NCBI RefSeq assembly: GCF_005503145.1
Contig: NZ_SCNV01000049.1
Location: forward strand, 1-63,857
Source of the DNA: Burkholderia sp. 4M9327F10
Lineage (GTDB): Bacteria > Pseudomonadota > Gammaproteobacteria > Burkholderiales > Burkholderiaceae
DNA: 63,857 bases
Reading direction: 5' to 3'
Position numbers and translations under genes: made by a program. This document shows positions 34,524 through 43,689 of the stretch, in pieces. A model generated the notes under the pieces. That model was not told where the DNA came from and made no database searches. It saw only the letters and a program-made list of their open reading frames with translations. Each line of letters starts with the position of its first letter. Within the stretch, counting starts at the first letter, position 1.

Positions 34524-34946
34524 TTAAAGCCCGGCCAGCAGTTCGCTCATCGCACGGGCTTTCTCGGTGCGTTCGCGCACATGCGTCATCAGGCCGGTCA
34601 TCCAGGTGTGGGGATCGACCTCGCGGGTCGAGAGGACCACCCCTTTGACCTTCTTTTCGACTTCAGTGGCAAGGTGCTGGCCGTCCTTGAGGCGCATTGC
34701 GTAAGTCTCGTTGTCAAAGGCAACGCAAACACCGACAATTTCCTCAGTTTTCCGAAACAAACCGTGTCGCAGCCGTTGAACCTCCGCATGGTTCGGCAAC
34801 GCTTCCGCCAGGATCAGTGCGAAGCGCGACAGGAAGGCGGCGCGATCTCCTTCGGCATGGCGCAACCATGCAGCGGCAAGATCGAAGCTCAACGGCGCAG
34901 CGCCTCCCGTGTGGCCGCCGTCAAGGTCATGAGTGGATTCGGACAC
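34524..34946 (-). CDS. Hypothetical protein of the telA cluster
   Basis: A 140-residue soluble protein with no family recognised. The frame extends upstream into telA, but the best start is GTG at 34946, two bases after the telA stop, implying translational coupling. The sequence is helical and charged (AAWLRHAEGDRAAFLSRFAL; FRKTEEIVGVCVAFDNETY; HTWMTGLMTHVRERTEKA). Its tight coupling between telA and two YbjQ-like genes suggests a common process. Confidence 0.6.
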   Translation of the reverse strand: MSESTHDLDGGHTGGAAPLSFDLAAAWLRHAEGDRAAFLSRFALILAEALPNHAEVQRLRHGLFRKTEEIVGVCVAFDNETYAMRLKDGQHLATEVEKKVKGVVLSTREVDPHTWMTGLMTHVRERTEKARAMSELLAGL

Positions 34947-34947
34947 G

Positions 34948-36234
34948 TCACGCTCCCGGCGGCGCGGCAAGCGCCTGGGCCTGCACCCCGCGCATGCCTT
35001 CCACCAGCTTGTTGCGCACTTCAATCAGCTTTTGCTCGCGCTCGCGATCCTGCGCGAGAACCTGCTGTTCGATGGCAAGCACTTCCTTCATCGTTTCGAT
35101 CGACTGCGCTGCCGCTGCCGCCAACGCGTCCAGATTGCGCGGGTCGCCGCCCAGGCTGCGCGCCGCGTCGACTGCCGCGTCGTGGGCGCCCTGCACGGCC
35201 AGTGCAGTGATGCGGCGGGCCGCCTCGTCGAGTTTTTCGCTTTCCTCGCCGGCGCGGCGCGTATCGGCTTGCACGACGGCCTGTGCCGCCACCGCCATCA
35301 GGCGCGGAATCGTCACCATGATGCCGGTCGTAAGCTTGCTCACGCGCGTCTCCGCCGCCTTGCGGTTGGATGCAATCAGCGGAATCAGCGTCGCGGCGGA
35401 AATCATCGCCTCGCGAAGATCGGCGATCCTGCCGCGGAAATTCCCGAGCGTGTTGCGATAATCCATCGCAATGGCGGCATCGCCCGCCGTGTTGGTGCGC
35501 AGGGCCACCTGACGCAACTGTTCCGCTTCGCTAACGCCGCGCTCCAGCGCCAGCTGCATCGCGGCAATCCCGATCGAGAGGTCGCTCACGCCCTGGCGCA
35601 CTGCCTTCGACTGCTCGTCGAGTTGCTGGATGGTAATCATCAGATCGGCCTTGGTGCGCCGCGCGCGCGCCTCTTCGGCATCCATCAGGCCAAGAAAGGC
35701 CTTGCGGTTTTCCTGGAACGACTTGACCGCGCCATGTGCGACCTTGCCGAGACGCCCCAGTTTGCTGAGAAAGCCGCCAACCTTCGGCGCGGCCTCGTGG
35801 ACTTCCTCCTGAAGCTCCTCGATGCGCAGGATCTTGATGCCGTCGATCACGGCTGCGGCAATGCGGCCGATCTCGCCCGCCTCGCCCACGGTGGTGTCGG
35901 CGAGCAGCCGGCGCGACGCGAGAGCGAGCGGCTGCAGCGCGTTGTCGACGAAGCTCAAGGTGGTGGTGGTGTCGTCGAAGCGGATGCCGTCGGCCAGCTT
36001 CTGCGCTGCCGCACGCTGTTGCGGCGCAAGCGAACCGAGATCGACCAGCCGCTCGGCAGGCGGCATGGGCGTCAACACTTCGGCAGGCAGGTTCGAGACG
36101 GCAGCCGTCTCCGGTACAACCTGCAGCGCGCCGGTTTCAGCGGGTTCGCTGGCGGCGCTCAGGAAGGCCGCCAGGTCCAGTGGCGAGTCAGTGGCAGTAG
36201 GGCTGGACGGATCTTTTGCAGTGGGATCGCTCAT
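34948..36234 (-). CDS. telA: TelA-like toxic anion resistance protein
   Basis: Predicted cytosolic, mostly helical protein of 428 residues matching the TelA/KlaA family (PF05816): FLSKLGRLGKVAHGAVKSFQ, ALQLA-type middle and AAATLIPLIA-like core (MISAATLIPLIASNRKAAET), ending KLIEVRNKLVEGMRGVQAQA. The family is named for tellurite resistance but is often found in stress or envelope loci without tellurite genes, and the mechanism is unknown. The ATG at 36234 (MSDPTAKDPSS) is preferred to a far upstream start because the extra 49 residues are unlike the family. It is the first gene of a four-gene set. Confidence 0.82.
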   Translation of the reverse strand: MSDPTAKDPSSPTATDSPLDLAAFLSAASEPAETGALQVVPETAAVSNLPAEVLTPMPPAERLVDLGSLAPQQRAAAQKLADGIRFDDTTTTLSFVDNALQPLALASRRLLADTTVGEAGEIGRIAAAVIDGIKILRIEELQEEVHEAAPKVGGFLSKLGRLGKVAHGAVKSFQENRKAFLGLMDAEEARARRTKADLMITIQQLDEQSKAVRQGVSDLSIGIAAMQLALERGVSEAEQLRQVALRTNTAGDAAIAMDYRNTLGNFRGRIADLREAMISAATLIPLIASNRKAAETRVSKLTTGIMVTIPRLMAVAAQAVVQADTRRAGEESEKLDEAARRITALAVQGAHDAAVDAARSLGGDPRNLDALAAAAAQSIETMKEVLAIEQQVLAQDREREQKLIEVRNKLVEGMRGVQAQALAAPPGA

Positions 36235-36816
36235 GGGAAACCGGACGGTAATTTGAAAAGTGAGCTGGGAAGTACGCTGAAAAGCTGATCGTGAAGCAAG
36301 CCGGGAATCAGATCGGAGAATAGGGAAAAATTGCGGCTCTATCTCGACAAACCGGAATATTGCATAGCAAGATAATTTCAACCTTTAAATTCGGTCAATC
36401 GGCTGCCTATCTCCGACCGCTCGCATCTGCCGCCTGTCATTCAGATGGCTTGCGATAGCGTCGCATAACGCGAGTTGCCAGCCGCATTAATTTTCACGCT
36501 CCTCCGAAGGCACAACAGCATAAACCGGAATCGACTCACCAGGAATGGGCTGCGACGGATCAAAACGCGAACCCGTAAGGGATTTATAAGCAAAATCGCC
36601 GCTGCATATGCAAAATGAATGACAAGAACGTCTTCTGACTTAAAGATGTCATGGTTAATTCACGGTATTGGCACAAGCGCCACCCTGCTTCACAGATAAG
36701 ATGCACCGTTTTCAGTCAATGCAGTAAAAACGTTTGACGCCGCTACAATTTCAGACGTAGCATTTTGACATGGCTAAGGGACAGACCCGCCGCCGTCAAT
36801 CTCTTGAGGGATTCTC
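36235..36816. other. Intergenic region between telA and NAD salvage operon
   Basis: About 580 bp between divergent genes. Upstream of nadM, TTGACG (36734-36739) with TAGCAT 18 bases later is a plausible sigma-70 promoter. The downstream part of that box, TAGCATTTTGACATGGCTA, is an imperfect dyad and might bind a regulator. The remainder shows nothing clear. Confidence 0.35.
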
Positions 36817-37854
36817 ATGAGCACGTTGTCCAGGCGCTTCGATGCGCTTATTTTCATCGGTCGTTTTCAACCTTTGCATCGCGGTCACGTCGAAGTCTTG
36901 CGGCGCGCGTTGAGTCTCGCGACCCAGGTCTGCGTTCTGATCGGTTCCACCGACCGGCCTCGCACCGTCAAAGATCCGTTCTCGTTCGACGAACGCCGCC
37001 AGATGATTACGTCTGTGCTCGCTCAAGACGAACGCGAGCGCGTCGCCATCGCCGCCGTGCAAGACTCCACGTATAACGACAGCGACTGGGTACGCTGGGT
37101 CCAGGACGCGGTTGCAGCCGAACTGGGCGACACCACTGGCAAGAAGATCGGCCTGATCGGCCACGAGAAAGACGGCTCGTCGTACTACCTGCGCATGTTC
37201 CCGCAATGGGAACTCGTCGAGGTCGACGCAAGCGAAGACATTTCCGCCACCGAGATTCGCGACCAGTTCTTTGCCGAGCGTAGCAACAGCTTCGTTTCAT
37301 GGGCCGTTCCGGCTCCGGTGTTCGATTGGCTCGAGCAGTTCCGCACGCGGCCCGAATTCCTGCAACTGAAATCCGAAGCGGAGTTCATCGCGGCCTACAA
37401 GAAAGCGTGGGCGGCCGCTCCCTACCCGGTCACCTTCGTCACGGTCGACGCGCTGGTCGTGCATTCAGGCCATATCCTGCTGGTACGCCGCCGCAGCGAA
37501 CCGGGGCGCGGCCTGTGGGCCCTGCCCGGCGGCTTCGTCAACCAGGACGAGCGGCTCGAAGCGGCCTGCGTGCGCGAACTGCGCGAGGAGACCGGTCTCA
37601 AGCTGCCGGAACCGGTCATGCGCGGTTCGCTGAAGGACCGTCAGGTGTTCGATCACCCGCAGCGTTCGGCGCGTGGGCGCACCATCACGCATGCCTTCCT
37701 GTTCCATTTTCCGGTGGGCGATCTGCCGCGCGTCAAAGGCAGCGACGACGCCGACAAGGCGCGCTGGGTGCCTTTGAACGTGTTTGCGCAGATGCGCAAC
37801 GTGATGTTCGAAGATCACTTCGACATCGCCTATCACTTCCTCGGAAAACTTTGA
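36817..37854 (+). CDS. nadM: Bifunctional NMN adenylyltransferase / Nudix hydrolase
   Basis: Cytosolic two-domain enzyme of 345 residues. The N-terminal nucleotidyltransferase (~1-180) has HxGH in GRFQPLHRGHVEVLRRAL and the ISATEIR motif; it makes NAD from NMN and ATP. The C-terminal Nudix domain (~205-340) has the full box (GGFVNQDERLEAACVREL, then REETG) and probably hydrolyses ADP-ribose or a related compound, as in the Synechocystis and Francisella fusions. It is co-transcribed with the nicotinamide phosphoribosyltransferase gene 82 bp downstream, giving a deamidation-free salvage route. GAGGG lies before the ATG at 36817. Confidence 0.93.
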   Translation: MSTLSRRFDALIFIGRFQPLHRGHVEVLRRALSLATQVCVLIGSTDRPRTVKDPFSFDERRQMITSVLAQDERERVAIAAVQDSTYNDSDWVRWVQDAVAAELGDTTGKKIGLIGHEKDGSSYYLRMFPQWELVEVDASEDISATEIRDQFFAERSNSFVSWAVPAPVFDWLEQFRTRPEFLQLKSEAEFIAAYKKAWAAAPYPVTFVTVDALVVHSGHILLVRRRSEPGRGLWALPGGFVNQDERLEAACVRELREETGLKLPEPVMRGSLKDRQVFDHPQRSARGRTITHAFLFHFPVGDLPRVKGSDDADKARWVPLNVFAQMRNVMFEDHFDIAYHFLGKL

Positions 37855-37907
37855 TTCGTTCTTGATTCGTTCTTGATTCGTACCACCCGCCGGGATAGAC
37901 CCGGCGG
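37851..37907 (+). repeat. 11-bp direct repeats and hairpin between nadM and nadV
   Basis: TTGATTCGTTC occurs at 37851 and 37862, with a partial third copy to 37881; the first copy contains the nadM stop codon. Directly after, CCGCCGGG (37887-37894) pairs with CCCGGCGG (37900-37907) around a five-base loop. No T run follows, so this is a processing or stability hairpin rather than a terminator. Confidence 0.7.
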
Positions 37908-37936
37908 CATCTCAACGGCATAGAGGAGCTCTAGCC

Positions 37937-39370
37937 ATGCAAACCACTCTCCGCAGTTTCGCCTCCGTCCTCGCCAACCCGATCCTCAACACGGACTCGT
38001 ACAAGGCCTCGCACTACCTGCAATATCCGCCGCAAGCCTCGGCGATGTTCTCGTACATCGAATCGCGCGGCGGCTGCTACGATCGCACGTTGTTCTTCGG
38101 CTTGCAGATGCTGCTCAAGGAATACCTGTGCCGCCCGGTCACCCACGCCATGATCGACGAGGCGAAGGCGTTCTTCGCCGCGCACGGCGAGCCGTTCAAC
38201 GAGGCCGGCTGGCGCTATATCGTCGCTCAGTACGATGGCTATCTGCCGGTGCGGATTCGCGCCGTGGCCGAAGGTTCGGTGGTGCCGACGCACAATGTGC
38301 TGGTAACGGCAGAGTGTGAGGATCCCGAAGTATTCTGGCTCGCCTCTTACCTCGAGACCATGCTGCTGCGCGTCTGGTATCCGGTAACCGTCGCGACCCA
38401 AAGCTGGCATCTGCGCAAGACCATTCGCCGTTATTTGCAAAAGACCAGTGACGACCTCACGCAACTGCCGTTCAAGCTGCACGATTTCGGCGCACGCGGC
38501 GTGTCGAGTGCGGAGTCGTCGGCTATCGGCGGCGCGGCTCACCTGGTCAGCTTCATGGGTTCGGATACGGTGCTCGGCGTGGTAGCGGCAAACCAGTTTT
38601 ATAACGAACCGATGGCGGCGTTCTCGGTACCGGCCGCCGAGCACAGCACAATCACGGCCTGGGGCCGCGAAGGCGAAACCGATGCTTATCGCAACATGCT
38701 GCGGCAGTTCGGCAAGGAAGGTGCGATTGTCTCGGTGGTCTCCGACTCCTACGACCTGTTTGCCGCACTCGACCTGTGGGGCACCCAGCTGAAGCAGGCC
38801 GTGATCGACTCGGGCGCGACACTCGTGATCCGGCCGGATTCGGGCGACCCGCTCACCATCGTGCTGCAAACCCTGCGCGCACTCGACGCGTCGTTCGGCT
38901 CGACGCTCAACAGCAAAGGCTACCGCGTGCTCAATCATGTGCGCGTGATCCAGGGCGACGGCGTCAACGCGCAATCGATCGAAGCGATTCTCGCCGCAAT
39001 CGACGAAGCCGGCTATGCCGCCGACAACCTGGTGTTCGGCATGGGCGGCGCCCTGCTGCAGCAGGTCAATCGCGACACGCAACGCTTCGCCATGAAGTGC
39101 TCGGCGATCCGCGTTGGCGCGACATGGCAAGGCGTCTGCAGGGATCCCGTGACGGACGCCGGCAAGCGTTCGAAGAAGGGCCGTCTCACGCTGCTGCGCA
39201 ACCGCCGCACGGGTGAATACCGCACCGTCGCATTGCCGCTCGCATGGGACGACCACCGGGTGGAAGGCGAATGGGACGAGGCGCTTGCCACGGTGTTCGA
39301 GTCGGGCAAGCTGCGGGTCGACGATAGCTTCGCCGCGATCCGGGGCCGGGCTCATGCGGATGAAGCCTGA
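37937..39370 (+). CDS. nadV: Nicotinamide phosphoribosyltransferase
   Basis: Converts nicotinamide and PRPP to NMN, 477 residues, the family's usual length. Recognisable segments are NTDSYKASHYLQYP near the start, FKLHDFGARGVSSAESSAIG (the phosphoribosyltransferase core), VPAAEHSTITAWG, VVSDSYD and VIRPDSGDP, where Asp and Arg contact the substrate as in NAMPT. The product NMN feeds NadM upstream. GAGGAGCT lies before the ATG. The long minus-strand frame opposite is a shadow. The operon lets the cell recover nicotinamide without the PncA/PncB deamidation route. Confidence 0.94.
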   Translation: MQTTLRSFASVLANPILNTDSYKASHYLQYPPQASAMFSYIESRGGCYDRTLFFGLQMLLKEYLCRPVTHAMIDEAKAFFAAHGEPFNEAGWRYIVAQYDGYLPVRIRAVAEGSVVPTHNVLVTAECEDPEVFWLASYLETMLLRVWYPVTVATQSWHLRKTIRRYLQKTSDDLTQLPFKLHDFGARGVSSAESSAIGGAAHLVSFMGSDTVLGVVAANQFYNEPMAAFSVPAAEHSTITAWGREGETDAYRNMLRQFGKEGAIVSVVSDSYDLFAALDLWGTQLKQAVIDSGATLVIRPDSGDPLTIVLQTLRALDASFGSTLNSKGYRVLNHVRVIQGDGVNAQSIEAILAAIDEAGYAADNLVFGMGGALLQQVNRDTQRFAMKCSAIRVGATWQGVCRDPVTDAGKRSKKGRLTLLRNRRTGEYRTVALPLAWDDHRVEGEWDEALATVFESGKLRVDDSFAAIRGRAHADEA

Positions 39371-39385
39371 GTGACTGCAAGCAGA

Positions 39386-39434
39386 AGCGGCGGCGGGAGC
39401 GGGAGCGCAACCGCTGCGCCCGCACTCCGCCGCT
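39386..39434. terminator. Long GC hairpin between convergent genes
   Basis: AGCGGCGG (39386-39393) pairs with CCGCCGCT (39427-39434), with further GC-rich pairing possible inside. It lies between the nadV stop and the convergent beta-lactamase-fold gene. There is no T run on either side, so it is at best an imperfect terminator. Confidence 0.35.
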
Positions 39435-39543
39435 CAGGAGCGTGACGCGACTACAGCAAGCCGCTTGAAGATTTCCTCGCCAAGTTCAAGGTTCGGCACG
39501 CCTCCCGCAACGCTTGCGCCGCACTTCGGACCGCCGCGCTCCG

Positions 39544-41424
39544 TCAAGCCTGCGCATATATCGAACTCCCCAATGTCACCGTGCTGACGTTGTTCGCGGA
39601 CGCGAAGCGGATCTCATAGAGATCCCGGCCGAAATTGCCGGGCACTTTCACCGACATGCCTCCCCGGTCGTCCGCGAGCGGTACGAAGAGCTGGTAGCGA
39701 AGATCGTTGTTTCCGAACAGGACATAGCCCGGCAGTTCGGTCAGGGTGGTCAGAATGGCCGGGACGTTGCCATCGAGAACCAGTGGTACGGACGTAGGCG
39801 ACTCGTTCGTCACGCTCCATTGCGTGCCGATGCGCTGCTGCCAGGCGTTGTCGAGCGGAGCGAGCGCGGCGAGCTGCTGACCGAGCGGCAGGGTGAGCCA
39901 GGCGTAGCCCGCGCCGGGCGCGACCCGCTTCATGAGGTAGCGATAGCTGAAGGCGCTGCCGCTCTCGTCGGTTCCAGTGGCGAGCGCGAAACGATATGAC
40001 GCGGACGCATTGCTGTCGTTCCACCACCACCCGTCGCTGCGGTACTGGAATGCGCCGGGGCCGACCTGCGTCCAGGCATGCGTGGCGCCATCCCACTGAT
40101 TCAGTTGCAGGCTGCCGTCGCTGTTGGCGATCACCTGAAGCGGTGCATCGAAGTTACCGTAGATGCCGGCGGCGCTGGCTATTCCAGGACCGGTTGCGAT
40201 CGGTGGAATGGCGCCGGCCACCGGGGGCGGCAGTGCGCTGATCGTGCCGTCCTCCTGCAGCGCGGACAGCACGATGGTCTCCGCGAGCTTGCGCGCATCG
40301 TAGCCCGAGTTGCCGGTCAACATCAGTGCCAGTTGCGCCTGCGGCAATACGAAGAATTCGCTTGTGAAAAACGCGGTGCCGCCGTCCTTTTCCCATGCAA
40401 GTACACCGGCAGCAGCGACGCCGGGTTGCAGGACGGAATCCCACCCGAGCCCCCACCGCCACTCGGGCGACGGATTGATCAGCAGTCCCCCTGTCTGGTC
40501 GGTGCCCATCTGCGCGAGTCCCGCCGCAGACGCAATGCGTTGCCCTTGAAACACGCCTGCGCCGAGAAACATCGCCGCGAGATTCATCATGTCGCCTGGT
40601 GTCGAACTCAGTCCGCCGGTAGCGTATGCATTGACGAACTCCTGATACTGCGTGCCATTGGCATAGGGATACGCGAACGAGCCGCCACTCGGCACACTCG
40701 TGAGATAGCTGGAATTTGTCATCTGCAACGGCGCGAGGATATTCGCCTCCACGAAGCTCGCGTAGCTCTGCCCGGTCAGCGCCAGCACAATCTGCTCGAT
40801 CATCGTAAAACCGTCGTTGCAGTACACCGCCAGTTCACCCGGCAGATGCTTGAGATGCGTGTTCGCCAACTCGGCCTGAGTGTCCGCCGCATAGCCTGGA
40901 ATCGGTGCGAATGTGAAGAGGTTGCGCGCATTCGTACCGGGCAGGCCTGACGAGTGCGACAACAGATGGCGGGTCGTGATCTGCGCGTATTCGGGCGACA
41001 GCATCGTAAAGGTCGGCAGATACTGGATGATCGGCGTGTCGAGCGAGATCAGCCCGCGGTCCTGCAGGATGACGGCGGCGAGCGCCGCAATCACCTTGCT
41101 GACCGAGCCGATATTGAAGCGGGTCTGAGTCGTGGCCCTGGTCTGGTCAGGCACCGACGAAACGCCGAATGCCTGCTGCCAGACCACGTTGCCGCCCTTG
41201 AGCATGGCGACCGAAATAGCGGCTACCGGATGTTCGGGATCGCTGATTGCCTGCTCGATCGCCTGTTGGCCCTGTGCAATTGTCTGCTGATAGGGAGTGG
41301 GGTTGACGCTATCGCTGCCGCAGCCGGGCAGTAACATCGCAAGCATGCCGGCGCCGGCGAAGCCGAGAAATTCCCGGCGCCCCGCACTGGATGGTTTATC
41401 GTTGTCGCGGTCAGATCGGAGCAC
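39544..41424 (-). CDS. Serine beta-lactamase-fold hydrolase, predicted Tat-exported lipoprotein
   Basis: Protein of 626 residues. After the GTG start at 41424 (GGGAGA six bases upstream) comes a twin-arginine signal with lipobox: RREFLGFAGAGMLAMLLPGC. The hydrolase domain (~50-400) has SxxK in GSVSKVIAAL, YxN as YCNDGF and the class C/esterase motif EKDGGTAFFTSEF. The C-terminal ~180 residues form a beta-rich extension of unknown role. The family (PF00144) includes esterases, D-aminopeptidases and penicillin-binding relatives; antibiotic hydrolysis is not implied. A longer upstream frame lacks a ribosome-binding site and would disrupt the Tat signal. It is convergent with nadV. Confidence 0.84.
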   Translation of the reverse strand: MLRSDRDNDKPSSAGRREFLGFAGAGMLAMLLPGCGSDSVNPTPYQQTIAQGQQAIEQAISDPEHPVAAISVAMLKGGNVVWQQAFGVSSVPDQTRATTQTRFNIGSVSKVIAALAAVILQDRGLISLDTPIIQYLPTFTMLSPEYAQITTRHLLSHSSGLPGTNARNLFTFAPIPGYAADTQAELANTHLKHLPGELAVYCNDGFTMIEQIVLALTGQSYASFVEANILAPLQMTNSSYLTSVPSGGSFAYPYANGTQYQEFVNAYATGGLSSTPGDMMNLAAMFLGAGVFQGQRIASAAGLAQMGTDQTGGLLINPSPEWRWGLGWDSVLQPGVAAAGVLAWEKDGGTAFFTSEFFVLPQAQLALMLTGNSGYDARKLAETIVLSALQEDGTISALPPPVAGAIPPIATGPGIASAAGIYGNFDAPLQVIANSDGSLQLNQWDGATHAWTQVGPGAFQYRSDGWWWNDSNASASYRFALATGTDESGSAFSYRYLMKRVAPGAGYAWLTLPLGQQLAALAPLDNAWQQRIGTQWSVTNESPTSVPLVLDGNVPAILTTLTELPGYVLFGNNDLRYQLFVPLADDRGGMSVKVPGNFGRDLYEIRFASANNVSTVTLGSSIYAQA

Positions 41425-41673
41425 GGCTGTTCTCCCTGTTGTTGTTCCAGAGCCAACTGCTGCGGTTTCTGCGCTTTCGCGATGAATTATAGCTTCCGTT
41501 TCGGCGTTGTCAGTGACGCTGATGCAGTGCGCGGCTGCCATAGATGTGATCTCAGCAGGCCACCTTCCGGTCGCCCTCAGTTTGCCCTCAGCCCGCCAGC
41601 CGATCCGCAATGTCATGTCTGAGCATGGGTTCAAGCCGTATACTGCCAACCGTGATTCCAGAAGCCGCTACGC

Positions 41674-43623
41674 ATGACATCCTCCCCCGCTGACAGCGCC
41701 GAGCAGGCGCACCAACTTGCGCTGCAAGGTGCCACGCTGTTTCAGGCCGGACAGGGCGCGCAAGCGCGCGAAGCCTGCCTGCAGGCGCTGAGCCTTGCGC
41801 CGCACTCCGCCGAGGTGCTGTTGTTGCTCGCGTTTATCGCGCTGCACGCCAATCAGCCGGGCGAATCAATCGACTGGAGCAACCGCGCGCTCGCAGTGAA
41901 CGGCAATCTCGCCGACGCCTACTTCCTGCGCGGCGAAGCGCAGCAACAAGCGCAACTCTACGAAGCAGCCGCCTCGAGCTACGACGCGGCGCTCAGGCTC
42001 AAGCCGGCACATGCAGATGCCTGGAACAACCGCGGCAATGCGTACCATGCGCTCGGTCAGCAGGAACGCGCACTGGCGAGCTACGACAAGGCGATCGAAC
42101 TGAATCCCGCCAAAGCGTCGTTCCACAACAACCGGGGGCTCGCGCTAAAGGAACAGGGCAACAACCCGCTTGCGATCGGATGCTTCGAGCAAGCTATCGC
42201 CCTTCAGCGCGATTACGGCCTCGCCCATTTCAACCTCGGGCTGTCGCTGTTTGCGCTCGGCCGGTATGAAGAAGCGGCAGCCAGCCATACTGAAGCAATC
42301 AGGCTGATGCCCGGCCACGCTCTCTCCCATTGGGGTCGAGCCGACGCCTTGCGGGCCAGCGGACACTTCGAAGCCTCACTCGAAGCCTATGACGCCGCGT
42401 TAGCGCTCGACCCTGGCCGGGCCGACATCTATAACAACAGAGGGCTGCTGCTGCACGTCTGGGGCAGGCACCAGGATGCCCTCGCAGACTTCGCAATGGC
42501 CGCACAACTGGACCCCGGCCACGCGGATGCCCACTGCAATAGCGGCATGGCGCTGGAGGCGCTGGGGCGCCATGCGCAGGCACTCGGCGAATACGAAGCG
42601 GCCATTGCCCGCTCACCCGGACACGCCGCTGCGCACTTCAATCATGCGCTGTGCCATCTCACGCTCGGCCGGTACCGCGAGGGATGGCGCGAATACGAGT
42701 GGCGCTGGCAGACCGGGCAACTCAGGTCGTCGCAATTGCAATGCGAGGCGCCGCTGTGGACCGGTAAGAAATCGCTCGAAGGTGAACGGATTCTCCTGCA
42801 TGCGGAACAGGGCTTCGGCGACAGCCTGCAGTTTTGCCGCTATCTGCCCCTGGTAGCGGAACTCGGTGCAACGCTGATCGTCCAGGTGCCGGCGCCTCTC
42901 GCGCCGCTGATCCGCAGCATCAGCGGTGTTTCTCAGGTTGTCACGGCAGGAGAAGCGCTGCCCAAGTTCGACTTTCACTGCCCGTTCATGAGCCTGCCTC
43001 TTGCGTTCGACACGACGCTGGAGACCGTGCCTTACGCGCAACGGTATCTGACGCCATCCCTGGAGAAGTCTTTGCTCTGGCAGCAGCGCCTCGGCGCGAG
43101 GCGGTTGCCGCGAATCGGCCTGGTGTGGGCCGGTGCGCCGCACGCTTCGCTCGCCGTGCAGCGTCCCGTCGACATACGCAGGTCGATTCCGTTGGAAAGA
43201 TTTGCACCCCTTAGCACTTCAGAGGCTGAATTCTTCAGCTTGCAGAAAGGCGAACCCGCAGCATCGCAGTTGCGGGAGCTAGAAGAGAAGAATTGGGACG
43301 GTCCGCGTCTGGTCGACTTCACCATCGAACTACGCGACTTCGAAGACACCGCTGCATTGATCGATCAGATCGACCTCGTGATCTCCGTCGACACCTCCGT
43401 CGCTCACCTGGCGGGCGCGCTCGGCAAACCGGTGTGGCTGCTCAACCGCTTCGACACATGCTGGCGCTGGATGACCGAACGCGACGACAGTCCGTGGTAT
43501 CCGACAATGAGAATTTTTCGCCAGCCCGCAGCGGGCGATTGGAACGGTGTAATCGCACGCGTGCGAACCGAATTGCCGCAATTCATCGCGCAATTCGTCG
43601 CGCAACGGGGCACCGGCAGCTAG
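41674..43623 (+). CDS. TPR-repeat protein with C-terminal glycosyltransferase-like domain
   Basis: Predicted cytosolic protein of 649 residues. About nine tetratricopeptide repeats span residues ~10-350 (for example ADAWNNRGNAYHALGQQERA and AHFNLGLSLFALGRYEEAAA). After a conserved YREGWREYEWRW linker, the C-terminal ~270 residues resemble a GT-B/heptosyltransferase-like half (LLHAEQGFGDSLQFCRYLPL; VISVDTSVAHLAGALGKPVW). This architecture is common in Burkholderia and is often linked to protein or surface glycosylation; no substrate is evident. It is divergent from the beta-lactamase-fold gene, with ~250 bp of shared promoter region, and convergent with the nitrate reductase. Confidence 0.85.
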   Translation: MTSSPADSAEQAHQLALQGATLFQAGQGAQAREACLQALSLAPHSAEVLLLLAFIALHANQPGESIDWSNRALAVNGNLADAYFLRGEAQQQAQLYEAAASSYDAALRLKPAHADAWNNRGNAYHALGQQERALASYDKAIELNPAKASFHNNRGLALKEQGNNPLAIGCFEQAIALQRDYGLAHFNLGLSLFALGRYEEAAASHTEAIRLMPGHALSHWGRADALRASGHFEASLEAYDAALALDPGRADIYNNRGLLLHVWGRHQDALADFAMAAQLDPGHADAHCNSGMALEALGRHAQALGEYEAAIARSPGHAAAHFNHALCHLTLGRYREGWREYEWRWQTGQLRSSQLQCEAPLWTGKKSLEGERILLHAEQGFGDSLQFCRYLPLVAELGATLIVQVPAPLAPLIRSISGVSQVVTAGEALPKFDFHCPFMSLPLAFDTTLETVPYAQRYLTPSLEKSLLWQQRLGARRLPRIGLVWAGAPHASLAVQRPVDIRRSIPLERFAPLSTSEAEFFSLQKGEPAASQLRELEEKNWDGPRLVDFTIELRDFEDTAALIDQIDLVISVDTSVAHLAGALGKPVWLLNRFDTCWRWMTERDDSPWYPTMRIFRQPAAGDWNGVIARVRTELPQFIAQFVAQRGTGS

Positions 43624-43689
43624 GTTCAGGCTCAGGCGCGCTACAAGCGCATACAGCGCGCAGCAACATCCCGATCCGGCCTCCCCGCA

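Noticed and set aside
37931..39355. 474-residue minus-strand frame opposite nadV
   Set aside because: Overlaps nadV almost completely, and nadV has full family motifs and a ribosome-binding site.
39544..41424. Calling the beta-lactamase-fold protein an antibiotic-resistance gene
   Set aside because: Its fold family includes esterases and peptidases, it has a large C-terminal extension and no AmpR-type neighbour; the sequence alone does not support resistance.
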